From positions 2,557,501 to 2,621,500 of the forward strand of contig JAGYJM010000002.1 of the NCBI GenBank assembly GCA_018402085.1: DNA of 64,000 nucleotides, written 5' to 3'. Below are positions 35,892-45,661 of this stretch, one piece after another. This DNA is from Flavobacteriales bacterium. Its GTDB lineage: Bacteria > Bacteroidota > Bacteroidia > Flavobacteriales_D > Sanyastnellaceae. The position numbers were made by a program, and so were the translations under genes. The notes beneath the pieces were generated by a model. That model saw only the letters and a program-made list of their open reading frames with translations. It was not told the DNA's origin and did not search any database. Within the stretch, counting starts at the first letter, position 1, and each line of letters opens with the position of its first letter.

Positions 35892-36584
35892 ATGCATTAC
35901 GCGTCTTTCGTTTCCCTGTTTCTGCTTATCGCTCCGTTTGCTTATGGTCAAAACTCTTTTAGCAAAGACCGTTCGATGGAAGACGAAGAGCCTGTGAAGG
36001 AGTACCATGACTTTATCATTATTGAGTTGCACAATGACCTCTTTTTAGAGACCGTTCAGGGCATGGACATACGCCCCTGGTCGCCGGGGATCAATGTTTC
36101 CGTCATGCCTGAGATTGTGTTGGGAGAATCCGTATTCAGCTTAGCTTCCGGTATCGCGTTCTCTTCATTCAATGTGCACCTGAACGGCAATTTTGAGCGC
36201 GACACACTTACATCTTCCGGCTTTGTGCGGTTTCAACCGTTTGATGACCGCTACTCGTGGAACAAGCACAAGGTATCCGCAAACTACCTCGAAGTCCCGG
36301 TAGAATTCCGGATCCGCGCCGGCAAAAGAAAACCTTTCAAGCTAACCCTTGGTGCTAAAGCGGGTTATTTAGTCAATGTCCACACCAAGACCATTGATGA
36401 GGATGGAAAGCGAAAGTTTTATGATGTACCGGAGATCAATCGCTGGCGATACGGCGTTTACGGCAGAATCGGATTCCGCAGACTTTCAGTTTATGGCTTT
36501 TACAGTCTCAGCACTTTTCTCAATGAAGGCACCGGGGTTGAACTGACACCCGTTACTCTCGGATTGTCACTCGCGATGTTCTGA
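35892..36584 (+). CDS. Outer membrane beta-barrel-like secreted protein
   Basis: 230 aa with signal peptide MHYASFVSLFLLIAPFAYGQ. The mature part has alternating beta-strands and ends in LTPVTLGLSLAMF, a typical C-terminal strand of a small outer-membrane barrel, with RAGKRKPFKLTLGAKAGYLV resembling PorT-family barrels. The start is 1 bp after the galE stop, so it is probably co-transcribed. Family call by resemblance only. Confidence 0.7.
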   Translation: MHYASFVSLFLLIAPFAYGQNSFSKDRSMEDEEPVKEYHDFIIIELHNDLFLETVQGMDIRPWSPGINVSVMPEIVLGESVFSLASGIAFSSFNVHLNGNFERDTLTSSGFVRFQPFDDRYSWNKHKVSANYLEVPVEFRIRAGKRKPFKLTLGAKAGYLVNVHTKTIDEDGKRKFYDVPEINRWRYGVYGRIGFRRLSVYGFYSLSTFLNEGTGVELTPVTLGLSLAMF

Positions 36585-37199
36585 TTACAGGTAGATTCCT
36601 GCCATCAGCATCAGGTAGTGCACCAGAAAGCCCACCGCGAAGCCCATATAGACCTGTGCGTGGCTGTGGACTCCCATCCGGATGCGCGCCCAGCCGAGCA
36701 GGCCTGCCGCAATCACGGCAAGCGCCACCACATAATCTCTACCAAGCAGGTGAAGCTGATTGAAGGCAGCGAGCACTCCGCAGAGTCCGCCCAGTGCCAT
36801 GAGATGCATGCTGATTTTGGTGCGCGCAGTGACGACCATACCGATTACAAGCGAAACAAGCAGGGAGAAAAAAACCACGAGGAGGTCAGCAGGCACATAT
36901 TCTACCCGGATACGGATCAGTCCGTATGACAATCCGTAATAAAACAGAAACAACAAAAACGGAATGTAACGTTCACGTTTTCTGCGGATCTCGAGGTCAG
37001 TAATCACCCCTCGCTTATACATAAATAAAATACTGATTCCGGGCGCGATCGTATTCACAGCCAGAATAAACATCAGGAAGCGGAATACGGGTGGGTGTAG
37101 GTTCAGAAAAGGGTCAATGGCATAGAGAATACCGAGCGTAGCCAGCGGCATCCAGAGCGGATGCAGAATGTAGGAAACAACGGTTGCGGTTCGCAGCAT
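36585..37199 (-). CDS. PAP2-like membrane protein, probably degenerate active site
   Basis: 204 aa, five or six transmembrane helices. Two motifs recall PAP2 phosphatases: RTKISMHLMALGGLCG (like SxxxHxxxxG) and RIRMGVHSHAQVYMGFAVG (like SRxxxxxHxxxDVxxG). The second lacks the usual Ser-Arg and Asp, so activity is uncertain. Similar genes are common in Bacteroidota without an assigned substrate. Lies 2 bp downstream of the rpoN stop. Confidence 0.72.
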   Translation of the reverse strand: MLRTATVVSYILHPLWMPLATLGILYAIDPFLNLHPPVFRFLMFILAVNTIAPGISILFMYKRGVITDLEIRRKRERYIPFLLFLFYYGLSYGLIRIRVEYVPADLLVVFFSLLVSLVIGMVVTARTKISMHLMALGGLCGVLAAFNQLHLLGRDYVVALAVIAAGLLGWARIRMGVHSHAQVYMGFAVGFLVHYLMLMAGIYL

Positions 37200-37201
37200 A
37201 G

Positions 37202-38647
37202 TTACAGTTCCTTGCGAAGGCGCGCCACCGGGATGTTCAGTTGCTCTCTGTACTTCGCAACCGTTCTGCGGGCAATGTTGTAGCCCTTTTCTTTAAGCAT
37301 TCTGGCGAGTTTGTCGTCGGTGAGTGGCTTGCGCTTGTCTTCAGCCTCAACGGCATCCTGCAAGATTTTCTTCACCTGACGGGTAGATACTTCTTCTCCA
37401 CTGTCTTTAGCGATTGACTCGCTGAAGAATGACTTGAGCAAAAAGGTGCCATACGGAGTCTGCACGTATTTACTATTGGCGACCCTCGAGATGGTGCTAA
37501 TGTCCATGTTGACAAACTCAGCAATATCTTTAAGGATCATGGGCTTGATCTTGGTCTCGTCACCGGAGAGGAAGTACTCACGCTGAAAAAGAATGATCCC
37601 CTGCATGACCGTGGTGAGCGTTTCCTGACGCTGTCTGATGGCATCAATAAACCACTTGGCTGAATCAATTTTCTGCTTGACAAAAGTTACGGCATCTTTT
37701 TGTTCTTTGCTCCTATTCGTGGTTGCGCTGTAGGTTTCCAGCAATTCTTTATACTGGCTGTTTACGCGCAACTCAGGCGCATTACGCTGATTCAATTGCA
37801 CCTTGAGTTCGTCATCTTCAACCGTCACTAAAAAATCGGGTACAATGTGCTGTACGGATCGCGTAGTTTCGAGCAAGCTGTTACCGGGCTTTGGGTTCAG
37901 CTTTACGATTTCATCAACGGCGTCTTTGAGTTCCTCTTCTGAAATGTCAAGTGACTTGATAATTTTAGTGTAGTGCTTCTTGGTAAACTCCTCAAAAAAG
38001 TCTTCAACTACGCGCAGTGCCAGGTAGACATCCTTGTCTTCATCCGGATGCTTGCGTTTGAGTTGAATCAAGAGGCATTCGCGCAAGTTTCTTGCTCCCA
38101 CCCCCGGGGGATCAAATGCTTGAATGATAGAGAGCACTTCAAGCAGTTCCTCTTCAGAAACCATGAGATTCTGGCTAAAAGCCATGTCATTAACAATCGA
38201 TTTCGGATCACGTCTCAGGTAGCCTGAATCATCTATATTCCCAATCAGGTTTTCTGCAATCACCTCTTGAGTTTCGGTGAGCGGACGAAGCCCGAGCTGT
38301 GAACGGAGGTTATCGTGAAAGGTGGTTCCGCTGCCAAAAGGCAGTTGTTTTTCTTCGTCGTCTCCCCCGCCTCCACCGTTATTGTACTTATAGGCGGGGG
38401 TATCGTCGTCGAGGTAATCGTTAATATCGAAGTCTTTCTCGGCTTCAGAGCGTTCTTCCTGGTACTCTTCGTAGTCTTGCTGCTCGACCTCCTGCTCACG
38501 ACCTTCTTCGAGGGCAGGGTTCACTTCCAGCTCTTCCTTGATGCGCTGTTCGAGTTCCACCGTTGGCACCTGAATCAGTTTCATCAACTGAATCTGCTGC
38601 GGTGAAAGCTTCTGCAGAAGTTTTTGCTGGAGTGACTGTTTAAGCAT
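37202..38647 (-). CDS. rpoN: RNA polymerase sigma-54 factor
   Basis: 481 aa. Region I is Gln/Leu-rich (LKQSLQQKLLQKLSPQQIQLMKLIQVP), followed by an acidic region II, the core-binding domain, a helix-turn-helix near DISTISRVANSKYVQTPYGTF, and the RpoN box ARRTVAKYREQLNIP near the C-terminus. Needs AAA+ activators; none is visible in this window. Same strand as the PAP2-like gene after it and asnS before it (17-bp gap). Confidence 0.96.
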   Translation of the reverse strand: MLKQSLQQKLLQKLSPQQIQLMKLIQVPTVELEQRIKEELEVNPALEEGREQEVEQQDYEEYQEERSEAEKDFDINDYLDDDTPAYKYNNGGGGGDDEEKQLPFGSGTTFHDNLRSQLGLRPLTETQEVIAENLIGNIDDSGYLRRDPKSIVNDMAFSQNLMVSEEELLEVLSIIQAFDPPGVGARNLRECLLIQLKRKHPDEDKDVYLALRVVEDFFEEFTKKHYTKIIKSLDISEEELKDAVDEIVKLNPKPGNSLLETTRSVQHIVPDFLVTVEDDELKVQLNQRNAPELRVNSQYKELLETYSATTNRSKEQKDAVTFVKQKIDSAKWFIDAIRQRQETLTTVMQGIILFQREYFLSGDETKIKPMILKDIAEFVNMDISTISRVANSKYVQTPYGTFLLKSFFSESIAKDSGEEVSTRQVKKILQDAVEAEDKRKPLTDDKLARMLKEKGYNIARRTVAKYREQLNIPVARLRKEL

Positions 38648-38664
38648 TGTTTATACCACTAAGT

Positions 38665-40095
38665 TTAAAATTCTGCGTTCAACGGCGTACGTGGGAAGGG
38701 GATTACATCTCTGATGTTGGTCATACCTGTGACGAACATGATCAGCCGTTCAAAGCCCATTCCAAATCCGGCGTGAACTGCAGAACCAAATCTGCGGGTA
38801 TCAAGATACCACCAAACATGCTCTTCCGGAATACCAAAAGCTGCGCACTTTTCAACAAGCTTTTCGAGACGTTCTTCGCGCTGGCTCCCCCCTATGATCT
38901 CACCGATGCCAGGAACGAGTACGTCCATGGCAGCTACGGTTTTCTGATCATCGTTCTGTCGCATGTAGAACGCTTTGATTGTTGCAGGGTAATCGGTGAT
39001 GATCACCGGACGTTTAAAGTGCTTTTCCACCAGGTAGCGTTCGTGTTCACTCTGAAGATCAACGCCCCACTCTACCGGATACTTGAATTTATTCTTTTTG
39101 TAGGGTTTTGAATTGCGAAGTAAATCAATAGCCTGAGTATACGTGATGCGCTCAAATTGGTTGTCGATGACAAAGCGCAAACGTTCGGTCAGCGACATTT
39201 CATTGCGCTCGTTTTGCGGCTTATCTTTTTCTTCGTTCTGCTCGCGTTGTTCGAGAAAAGAGAGATCGTCTGCATAATGATCGAGGGCGTACTGCAGGAG
39301 GTACTTCATGAAGTCTTCTGCAAGATCCATGTTGTCACGAATATCTGCGAAGGCTACTTCCGGTTCGATCATCCAGAATTCTGCGAGGTGACGCGAAGTA
39401 TTGGAGTTTTCTGCGCGAAAGGTCGGACCAAAGGTGTAGACCTTCCCAAGTGCCATGGCGCCAAGCTCCGCCTCAAGCTGACCACTCACCGTCAGGTTGG
39501 TCTCTTTACCGAAGAAGTCTTCACGAAAGTCAATTTTGCCCTCGTCATTCTTTGGCAGCGCGTTGAGATCAAGCGATGTCACTCTAAACATCTCTCCGGC
39601 ACCCTCCGCGTCAGATGCGGTGATGATCGGTGTGTGCAGGTTGTAAAAACCACGGTCATTGAAATACTTGTGCACAGCGAAGGTCATGCCGTGACGGATG
39701 CGAAACACCGCCCCGAAAGTGCTGGTGCGAAAACGCAGGTGCGCCTTCTCGCGAAGGAAGTCCATCGTATGGCGCTTCATCTGAATCGGAAATTTCTCCG
39801 GATCCGCATCGCCCAGCACCTCTATGTGCTCCACGAGCACTTCAGTAGATTGACCCTGGCCCTTCGACGCTACCAGTTCTCCGCTTGCGCATATCGCAGC
39901 CCCGGTCGTCAGGCGCTTGCGAAGTGCTTCGTCTGTCTTTTCACGGTCAATCACCAGTTGAAGGTTCTTGATCGTTGAACCATCATTTACCGCGAGAAAG
40001 GTTTCATTCCGAAAGGTGCGAACCCATCCGCAGACGGTCACTTTTTTACCGATTGATGCTGCATCCAGCAATTCAATGATCGCATCGTGTTTCAC
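38665..40095 (-). CDS. asnS: Asparaginyl-tRNA synthetase
   Basis: 476 aa. An N-terminal OB-fold anticodon-binding domain ([22 protein letters not shown]) is followed by a class II catalytic core. Motif 2 is [20 protein letters not shown] and motif 3 is [22 protein letters not shown]. AsnRS-type residues and the lack of the AspRS insertions favour Asn over Asp. Length normal. Confidence 0.96.
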   Translation of the reverse strand: MKHDAIIELLDAASIGKKVTVCGWVRTFRNETFLAVNDGSTIKNLQLVIDREKTDEALRKRLTTGAAICASGELVASKGQGQSTEVLVEHIEVLGDADPEKFPIQMKRHTMDFLREKAHLRFRTSTFGAVFRIRHGMTFAVHKYFNDRGFYNLHTPIITASDAEGAGEMFRVTSLDLNALPKNDEGKIDFREDFFGKETNLTVSGQLEAELGAMALGKVYTFGPTFRAENSNTSRHLAEFWMIEPEVAFADIRDNMDLAEDFMKYLLQYALDHYADDLSFLEQREQNEEKDKPQNERNEMSLTERLRFVIDNQFERITYTQAIDLLRNSKPYKKNKFKYPVEWGVDLQSEHERYLVEKHFKRPVIITDYPATIKAFYMRQNDDQKTVAAMDVLVPGIGEIIGGSQREERLEKLVEKCAAFGIPEEHVWWYLDTRRFGSAVHAGFGMGFERLIMFVTGMTNIRDVIPFPRTPLNAEF

Positions 40096-40238
40096 TGAGG
40101 TCGTGTTTGGTTACAGCCCGCAAAGATAGGTAACTGTTAGCGGTCAGCCGTCTGCCGTCTGCAGTTCGTGGTTGGTGGTTCGTGGTCAAAAACCAACCAC
40201 CAACCATTCCCCCGATCCCCGATCCCCGATCCCCGATC
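40096..40238. repeat. Low-complexity spacer with GATCCCC repeats
   Basis: A 143-bp spacer between asnS and the ABC gene. It contains a GCGGTCAGCCGTCTGCCGTC stretch also seen near 5610-5630, a pair of inverted GTGGTTGGTGGTT / AACCAACCACCAAC tracts, and about four tandem copies of CCCCGAT at 40213-40238. Confidence 0.7.
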
Positions 40239-40928
40239 CTACCCAACAGGGGTATCCGACTCCACCACCCCATCACGCAGTCGCACAATGCGCTTTGTGT
40301 GCTTGGCGATGTCTTCTTCGTGGGTGACCAGAATGATCGTGTTGCCTTGTTCATGGATCTCTTCAAAGAGCTTCATGATCTCATGAGAGGTCTTCGTATC
40401 GAGGTTACCGGTGGGCTCGTCAGCAAGGATGATTGACGGACGATTCACGAGGGCCCGGGCCACAGCCACACGCTGACGTTGTCCGCCGCTAAGCTCATTG
40501 GGATTGTGATTCATACGGTCACCGAGACCAACCTGTGTAAGCACTTCTTTCCCGCGGGCATCGCGTTCTGCCTTGGTAAACCCGCCGTAAATCATGGGCA
40601 GCGCCACATTTTCGAGCGAACTGTAGCGCGGTAGCAGGTTAAACGTCTGAAAGACAAAGCCGATTTCTTTATTCCTGATCTCAGCGAGCTCATCTTCGGT
40701 GAGGCTGTCAACGGCCTTACCATTGAGCACATAGCTCCCGTCAGTAGGCGTGTCAAGGCAGCCGAGAACATTCATCAGCGTTGACTTACCGCTGCCTGAA
40801 GGCCCCATCAATGCTACATATTCGCCGCGTTCAATAGTTAAATCAACGCCGTCGAGTGCGCGCACTTCCTGTTCGCCCACCTGGTAAATCTTTGTGATAC
40901 CTTCTACAGTTATGAGTGGTTCGGCCAT
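40239..40928 (-). CDS. ABC transporter ATP-binding protein, LolD/MacB type
   Basis: 229 aa from [20 protein letters not shown]; the frame starts 39 codons earlier without support. Walker [13 protein letters not shown] near 43, signature [15 protein letters not shown] near 143, Walker [13 protein letters not shown]. The length and the [16 protein letters not shown] stretch place it in the MacB/LolD/FtsE group that serves lipoprotein release or antimicrobial export. The permease is not in this window. Confidence 0.9.
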   Translation of the reverse strand: MAEPLITVEGITKIYQVGEQEVRALDGVDLTIERGEYVALMGPSGSGKSTLMNVLGCLDTPTDGSYVLNGKAVDSLTEDELAEIRNKEIGFVFQTFNLLPRYSSLENVALPMIYGGFTKAERDARGKEVLTQVGLGDRMNHNPNELSGGQRQRVAVARALVNRPSIILADEPTGNLDTKTSHEIMKLFEEIHEQGNTIILVTHEEDIAKHTKRIVRLRDGVVESDTPVG

Positions 40929-40963
40929 AGCGTTCTTCTTACAAGTACAAGAATACGTTCTTT

Positions 40964-40983
40964 CGGCGCGAAAGCGCCGGATG
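40964..40983 (+). repeat. GATG palindrome, intergenic
   Basis: CGGCGC-GAAA-GCGCCG-GATG, 36 bp upstream of the ABC gene's start codon, oriented away from it. Confidence 0.65.
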
Positions 40984-41108
40984 ATGTGGTGAACGTACTG
41001 CAGAACGGATGAACGCAAAAAGAGCAGACCTCGTTGGACGGTCAAGCAACTATCTGCGAATGAAATGCATCCATACTTATGAACCGCAGTCAGATTGTGG
41101 ATTGTTTG

Positions 41109-41116
41109 TATGTTTG
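41109..41116 (+). promoter_or_regulatory. Putative -7 box of first choice-of-anchor L gene
   Basis: TATGTTTG (TAnnTTTG) 20 bp before the ATG at 41136. A TTG at 41095 is closer than ideal for a -33 element. Confidence 0.4.
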
Positions 41117-41135
41117 ATCAAATCGAAGCTAGATA

Positions 41136-43052
41136 ATGAAGACGCTTTTTTCTCTCCTCCTGTGTATTGGATGCTCTATTGGAATTCAAGCCCAACTTGT
41201 CGTTGATGAAACGATTACACCTGAAGACGCCGTACAGGATATCCTGATTGGTGATGGTGTGGAGGTTTCAAATATCACCTTCAGTGGTGATTTGAACCAG
41301 ATCGGTTCGTTCGATAGCCAAAATTCGAACCTTCCGATCCTTGAAGGTATGGTTTTGGGTACAGGTGACGTCAATCTTGCCGTTGGACCGAATAACTCCG
41401 GCAGCTTCTCACTTGGCGGAGGGAATTTTGGCGTAAACGATCCTGATCTCGATCAACTTTCCACGTTCAATACCAACGACGCAGTTGTGCTGGAGTTCGA
41501 CTTCGTTTCGCAAGGTGACTCGGTAAAATTCAATTATACATTCGGATCTGAAGAATACAATGAGTACGTGTGTGGATCTGTGAATGACGCTTTCGGATTT
41601 TTCTTATCGGGTCCGGGCATCAATGGCCCGTTTGCTGATAATGCGATCAACCTGGCCACCATTCCTGACACCGACATTCCTGTAACCATCAACACCGTCA
41701 ATCTCGGTGTTGCCGGCAGCAATGGGATTGAGTCAAACTGCAGTCAGGTAAGTCCTGACTGGGACCAGAATGCAGCGTTTTACGTTGACAACGAAAACAA
41801 TAACGACCCGAACAGTACCCAACTCGATGGTTTCACGGTAACGCTAACCGCTGCTGCTGAGGTTGAATGCGGTGAGACCTACCACATTAAAATTGCCATC
41901 GCCGATGCAGGAGATACTGCGTTTGACAGCGCCGTATTTCTTGAAGGAGGATCATTCTCCACTTCAGCAGCCATTTCAGCTTCTGTGCCGGACGCGCCAC
42001 CAAGCCTTCCACCATTGACCATGCTCGAGGGCTGTGTAGACGGCATATTTACGGTATTCCGCCCGAATGTCGACGAGCAAGACACCCTCTTCCTGGAACT
42101 TGGCGGCACTGCCACCGAGCTCGACGACTACACCGAAATCCCTGACTTCGTGGTGTTCCCCGATGGAGAACTCACGCTGGATATCCCGGTGAGTTCGCTG
42201 CCTGATGATTTGGTTGAAGGTCTTGAGTTCATCACGCTCACCTACGATTACACCAATGCCTGTGGCGAGCAAGACACCGTCATTGCCCAGTTAAACATCC
42301 AAGACTACATACCACCGAGCATTGACCTTCCGGCGCAGCTCAACCTCTGTGGCGGTGAAGCGCAAACGGTAGATGCTACTCCTGAAAACGGCTTTGCACC
42401 GTTCACTTACGAATGGTCAACCGGAGGTTCAGGAGCAACCGAATCTGTGAGTTCCAATGACGGTGATTCAGTGTTTGTGTCAGTCTCCGACTACTGTGGA
42501 TCACTGGTTCAAGATTCTTTGGCGATCATCATTCCTCCTCCATTCGTCCCTACAGACTCTACCGAGCTGTGCATCGGTGAAAGTACGCCGGTGCTTGCCA
42601 CAGGTGGCGCTGCACCTTACACGGTTGAGATCAACTGGTTTGTGAACGGCGAACTGCAAGAGTTCGAAGATGATGCCCCTCCATTCATTGATGAAGGAGG
42701 CTACGTATTTACGAACCAGTTTGAAGAAGGACTCTTTGAATTTGTGGTGACCGATGAATGTGGTCTTACCGAAGAAATAGTGGTCGAAGTAGGCACCTGT
42801 GTCACCGAGATCCCGAACATCTTCACACCCAATGGTGACGGCACCAATGAGAACTTCCACATTTTCGGACTGGAGGGCTTCCCTGGCAGCAGGCTCGTTG
42901 TGTATAACCGCTGGGGTACCGTAGTATTCGAAGACGACAACTACCGTAACAACTGGAACGCTCCCGATGTGAGTGATGGCGTGTATTACTATGTACTCAC
43001 CCGCAGCGATGACGAACAGTTCTCCGGTACGGTAACCATCAAGCGTGACTGA
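41136..43052 (+). CDS. Choice-of-anchor L / T9SS type B surface protein, copy 1
   Basis: 638 aa. Signal peptide MKTLFSLLLCIGCSIGIQAQ. The choice-of-anchor L domain spans about 25-280 (ETITPEDAVQDILIGDGVEV; FNYTFGSEEYNEYVC; FGFFLSGPGINGPF; QCGETYHIKIAIAD-like). Then come a Calx-beta-like segment (ending ITLTYDYTNACGEQD) and a PKD-like module (FTYEWSTGGSG). The gliding-motility-associated C-terminal domain, IPNIFTPNGDGTNENFHIFG to the end, is the T9SS type B signal. A surface-attached, possibly adhesive protein. Its residues 290-638 match copy 2 almost exactly. Confidence 0.92.
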   Translation: MKTLFSLLLCIGCSIGIQAQLVVDETITPEDAVQDILIGDGVEVSNITFSGDLNQIGSFDSQNSNLPILEGMVLGTGDVNLAVGPNNSGSFSLGGGNFGVNDPDLDQLSTFNTNDAVVLEFDFVSQGDSVKFNYTFGSEEYNEYVCGSVNDAFGFFLSGPGINGPFADNAINLATIPDTDIPVTINTVNLGVAGSNGIESNCSQVSPDWDQNAAFYVDNENNNDPNSTQLDGFTVTLTAAAEVECGETYHIKIAIADAGDTAFDSAVFLEGGSFSTSAAISASVPDAPPSLPPLTMLEGCVDGIFTVFRPNVDEQDTLFLELGGTATELDDYTEIPDFVVFPDGELTLDIPVSSLPDDLVEGLEFITLTYDYTNACGEQDTVIAQLNIQDYIPPSIDLPAQLNLCGGEAQTVDATPENGFAPFTYEWSTGGSGATESVSSNDGDSVFVSVSDYCGSLVQDSLAIIIPPPFVPTDSTELCIGESTPVLATGGAAPYTVEINWFVNGELQEFEDDAPPFIDEGGYVFTNQFEEGLFEFVVTDECGLTEEIVVEVGTCVTEIPNIFTPNGDGTNENFHIFGLEGFPGSRLVVYNRWGTVVFEDDNYRNNWNAPDVSDGVYYYVLTRSDDEQFSGTVTIKRD

Positions 43053-43227
43053 CCCTGGTTTTGTGAGTGGTTGGTTGTTCGTGGTTGCAGCGCATACTTG
43101 CGCTGCCTTTTCAATTCGGGCGGTCACCGTAGGGACGCGATTTATCGCGTCCGCCTGGCGGCAGACAGGTCCGGCAATTGTGGTTTAACCTAAAGGATGC
43201 GCTTGGCGCATCCCTCTCTTCCGGCGC
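42003..43227 (+). repeat. Long near-identical repeat, copy 1
   Basis: Matches 44196-45421 at an offset of 2193 bp (2194 after a 1-base indel in a T-run near 43112). Three substitutions were counted in the ~1,050 coding bases, only one changing the protein (V to L). The match covers the 3' 55% of the gene plus 170 bp of non-coding DNA and ends inside the arm of hairpin 43218-43237. Confidence 0.9.
43061..43217 (+). repeat. Mosaic intergenic hairpin repeat, copy 1
   Basis: A chain of modules: GTGGTTGGTTGTTCGTGG tract; GCAGCGCA-TACT-TGCGCTGC hairpin; TTCGGGCGGTCACCGTA; GGACGCGA-TTTA-TCGCGTCC hairpin; GCCTGGCGGCAGACAGGT; TGGTTTAACCTAAAGGATGCGC. Also present at 45254-45410 and, inverted, at 51750-51914. 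Confidence 0.85.
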
Positions 43228-43237
43228 TTTTGCGCCG
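43218..43237 (-). repeat. GATG-palindrome variant (GAAG flank), at duplication end
   Basis: Minus strand: CGGCGC-AAAA-GCGCCG-GAAG. The long duplication with 44196-45421 stops inside this hairpin; copy 2 keeps only one arm. Confidence 0.5.
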
Positions 43238-43310
43238 AAACCTTAGGCAACCAAAAAGATTCAAACCGCATCACAGAAATACGGCAATCTCAGATTAGCC
43301 AATTGTTCAG

Positions 43311-43318
43311 TAAGTTTG
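43311..43318 (+). promoter_or_regulatory. Putative -7 box of second choice-of-anchor L gene
   Basis: TAAGTTTG (TAnnTTTG) 16 bp before the ATG at 43335. No good -33 element was seen. Confidence 0.38.
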
Positions 43319-43334
43319 AAGAAATCACTGTCTG

Positions 43335-45245
43335 ATGAGAATACTAGTCATTCTGTCTGTTTTCACTTTTTTCCCTGCTTCCCTGCTGGCACAGATCACT
43401 GTTCAGCAAGTCACCCCCGAGGAGGCCGTACAAGACATCCTCATTGGCGAAGGCGTAGAAGCATTCAACATCACTTACACAGGTTCACCTATTCAGCTTG
43501 GCTTCATGCAAGGGGCAGATGGCACCGATTTTCCTATTCCGGAAGGATTGATTTTGTCATGTGCAGACGCCGCAAATGTGGCGGAGCCTGATTGCTTCAC
43601 CGGCAACGATGTTCCTTTTGGTGAAGGTGTATCAGGCGACCCTGATTTGCTTGAAATCGCTAATGACGTACCCGGGCTGATCGGTCAAAACTTCAATGTT
43701 AGCGCTGTGAATGACCTGTGTATACTGGAATTTGATTTTGTCGCGACAGGTGACAGCGTCAAATTCAACTACGCATTCGGTTCTGATGAGTACCTCGAAT
43801 GGGTGAACAGCTCGTTTAACGACATCTTCGCATTCTTTCTGAGTGGCCCCGGGATTACCGGCCCTTATGACAGTCCGCCAGATTTCCCCGACGGAGCCAT
43901 CAATATCGCTCAGCTACCGGATTCTGACCCACCTCTGCCGATTACCGTATCGTCTGTGAACGATCAGCTGAACAGCGAATTTTACATTGACAACGTCAAC
44001 AACGTTGACATTTGCCAAGACGGCTTTACTGTAACCCTCGAGGCTTCAGCTCAGGTACAATGTGGTGAAACTTATCACATTAAACTCGCGATAGCTGATG
44101 GCTCTGACACGGCGCTTGAATCAATCGTAGTGCTTGAGGCAGGCTCGTTCACCACTTCTGCAACGATTTCTTCATCGGTACCTGACGCTCCTCCGAGCCT
44201 TCCACCATTGACCATGCTCGAGGGCTGTGTAGACGGCATATTTACGGTATTCCGCCCGAATGTCGACGAGCAAGACACCCTCTTCCTGGAACTTGGCGGC
44301 ACTGCCACCGAGCTCGACGACTACACCGAAATCCCTGACTTCGTGGTGTTCCCCGATGGAGAACTCACGCTGGATATCCCGGTGAGTTCGCTGCCTGATG
44401 ATTTGGTTGAAGGTCTTGAGTTCATCACGCTCACCTACGATTACACCAATGCCTGTGGCGAGCAAGACACCGTCATTGCCCAGTTAAATATCCAAGACTA
44501 CATACCACCGAGCATTGACCTTCCGGCGCAGCTCAACCTCTGTGGCGGTGAAGCGCAAACGGTAGATGCTACTCCTGAAAACGGCTTTGCACCGTTCACT
44601 TACGAATGGTCAACCGGAGGTTCAGGAGCAACCGAATCTTTGAGTTCCAATGACGGTGATTCAGTGTTTGTGTCAGTCTCCGACTACTGTGGATCACTGG
44701 TTCAAGATTCTTTGGCGATCATCATTCCTCCTCCATTCGTCCCTACAGACTCTACCGAGCTGTGCATCGGTGAAAGTACGCCGGTGCTTGCCACAGGTGG
44801 CGCTGCACCTTACACGGTTGAGATCAACTGGTTTGTGAACGGCGAACTGCAAGAGTTCGAAGATGATGCCCCTCCATTCATTGATGAAGGAGGCTACGTA
44901 TTTACGAACCAGTTTGAAGAAGGACTCTTTGAATTTGTGGTGACCGATGAATGTGGTCTTACCGAAGAAATAGTGGTCGAAGTAGGCACCTGTGTCACCG
45001 AGATCCCGAACATCTTCACACCCAATGGTGACGGCACCAATGAGAACTTCCACATTTTCGGACTGGAGGGCTTCCCGGGCAGCAGGCTCGTTGTGTATAA
45101 CCGCTGGGGTACCGTAGTATTCGAAGACGACAACTACCGTAACAACTGGAACGCTCCCGATGTGAGTGATGGCGTGTATTACTATGTACTCACCCGCAGC
45201 GATGACGAACAGTTCTCCGGTACGGTAACCATCAAGCGTGACTGA
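43335..45245 (+). CDS. Choice-of-anchor L / T9SS type B surface protein, copy 2
   Basis: 636 aa, tandem paralogue of 41136-43052. Signal peptide MRILVILSVFTFFPASLLAQ. The choice-of-anchor L domain (~22-285; VTPEEAVQDILIGEGVEAFN, FNYAFGSDEYLEW, FAFFLSGPGITGPY) has clearly diverged from copy 1. From about residue 288 the two proteins are identical but for one residue (SLSSND against SVSSND). It has the same Calx-beta-like, PKD-like and T9SS type B modules. Two variable heads on one shared surface anchor. Confidence 0.92.
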   Translation: MRILVILSVFTFFPASLLAQITVQQVTPEEAVQDILIGEGVEAFNITYTGSPIQLGFMQGADGTDFPIPEGLILSCADAANVAEPDCFTGNDVPFGEGVSGDPDLLEIANDVPGLIGQNFNVSAVNDLCILEFDFVATGDSVKFNYAFGSDEYLEWVNSSFNDIFAFFLSGPGITGPYDSPPDFPDGAINIAQLPDSDPPLPITVSSVNDQLNSEFYIDNVNNVDICQDGFTVTLEASAQVQCGETYHIKLAIADGSDTALESIVVLEAGSFTTSATISSSVPDAPPSLPPLTMLEGCVDGIFTVFRPNVDEQDTLFLELGGTATELDDYTEIPDFVVFPDGELTLDIPVSSLPDDLVEGLEFITLTYDYTNACGEQDTVIAQLNIQDYIPPSIDLPAQLNLCGGEAQTVDATPENGFAPFTYEWSTGGSGATESLSSNDGDSVFVSVSDYCGSLVQDSLAIIIPPPFVPTDSTELCIGESTPVLATGGAAPYTVEINWFVNGELQEFEDDAPPFIDEGGYVFTNQFEEGLFEFVVTDECGLTEEIVVEVGTCVTEIPNIFTPNGDGTNENFHIFGLEGFPGSRLVVYNRWGTVVFEDDNYRNNWNAPDVSDGVYYYVLTRSDDEQFSGTVTIKRD

Positions 45246-45421
45246 CCCTGGTTTTGTGAGTGGTTGGTTGTTCGTGGTTGCAGCGCATACTTGCGCTGCC
45301 TTTTTCAATTCGGGCGGTCACCGTAGGGACGCGATTTATCGCGTCCGCCTGGCGGCAGACAGGTCCAGCAATTGTGGTTTAACCTAAAGGATGCGCTTGG
45401 CGCATCCCTCTCTTACGGCGC
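44196..45421 (+). repeat. Long near-identical repeat, copy 2
   Basis: Partner of 42003-43227. It starts at the codon block for PSLPPLTML and ends just after TCTTACGGCGC, where copy 1 continues into the palindrome. Confidence 0.9.
45254..45410 (+). repeat. Mosaic intergenic hairpin repeat, copy 2
   Basis: Same module order as 43061-43217 with one extra T and one A/G difference. The following 45422-45661 is non-coding, with a short repeated GCGCATCCCTCTT and otherwise nothing recognised. Confidence 0.85.
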
Positions 45422-45661
45422 ATCCCTCTTCTATGTGAATTTTCAGGTATAGAGGAAGCGTGTGACGCCTCCCTTTATGTTGGATTTGGTATCACTGTGG
45501 AAGTGTTTATTGACGCCTGTTTTCCGAATAGAAGCTGTTGATAGGCTGGAAGACAGAATTCACTCTCGGCGATTCAACGCGAATCTGTTTCAATAGATCT
45601 CGGGCACAGTATTGAGGCGTTGCAAGCTACACTCTCTGATTCCGTATATTCTCATCTAAAT

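Noticed and set aside
42501-43127. 208-aa minus-strand frame, repeated at 44694-45308
   Set aside because: Shadow of the duplicated T9SS genes; it has two copies only because the coding strand is duplicated.
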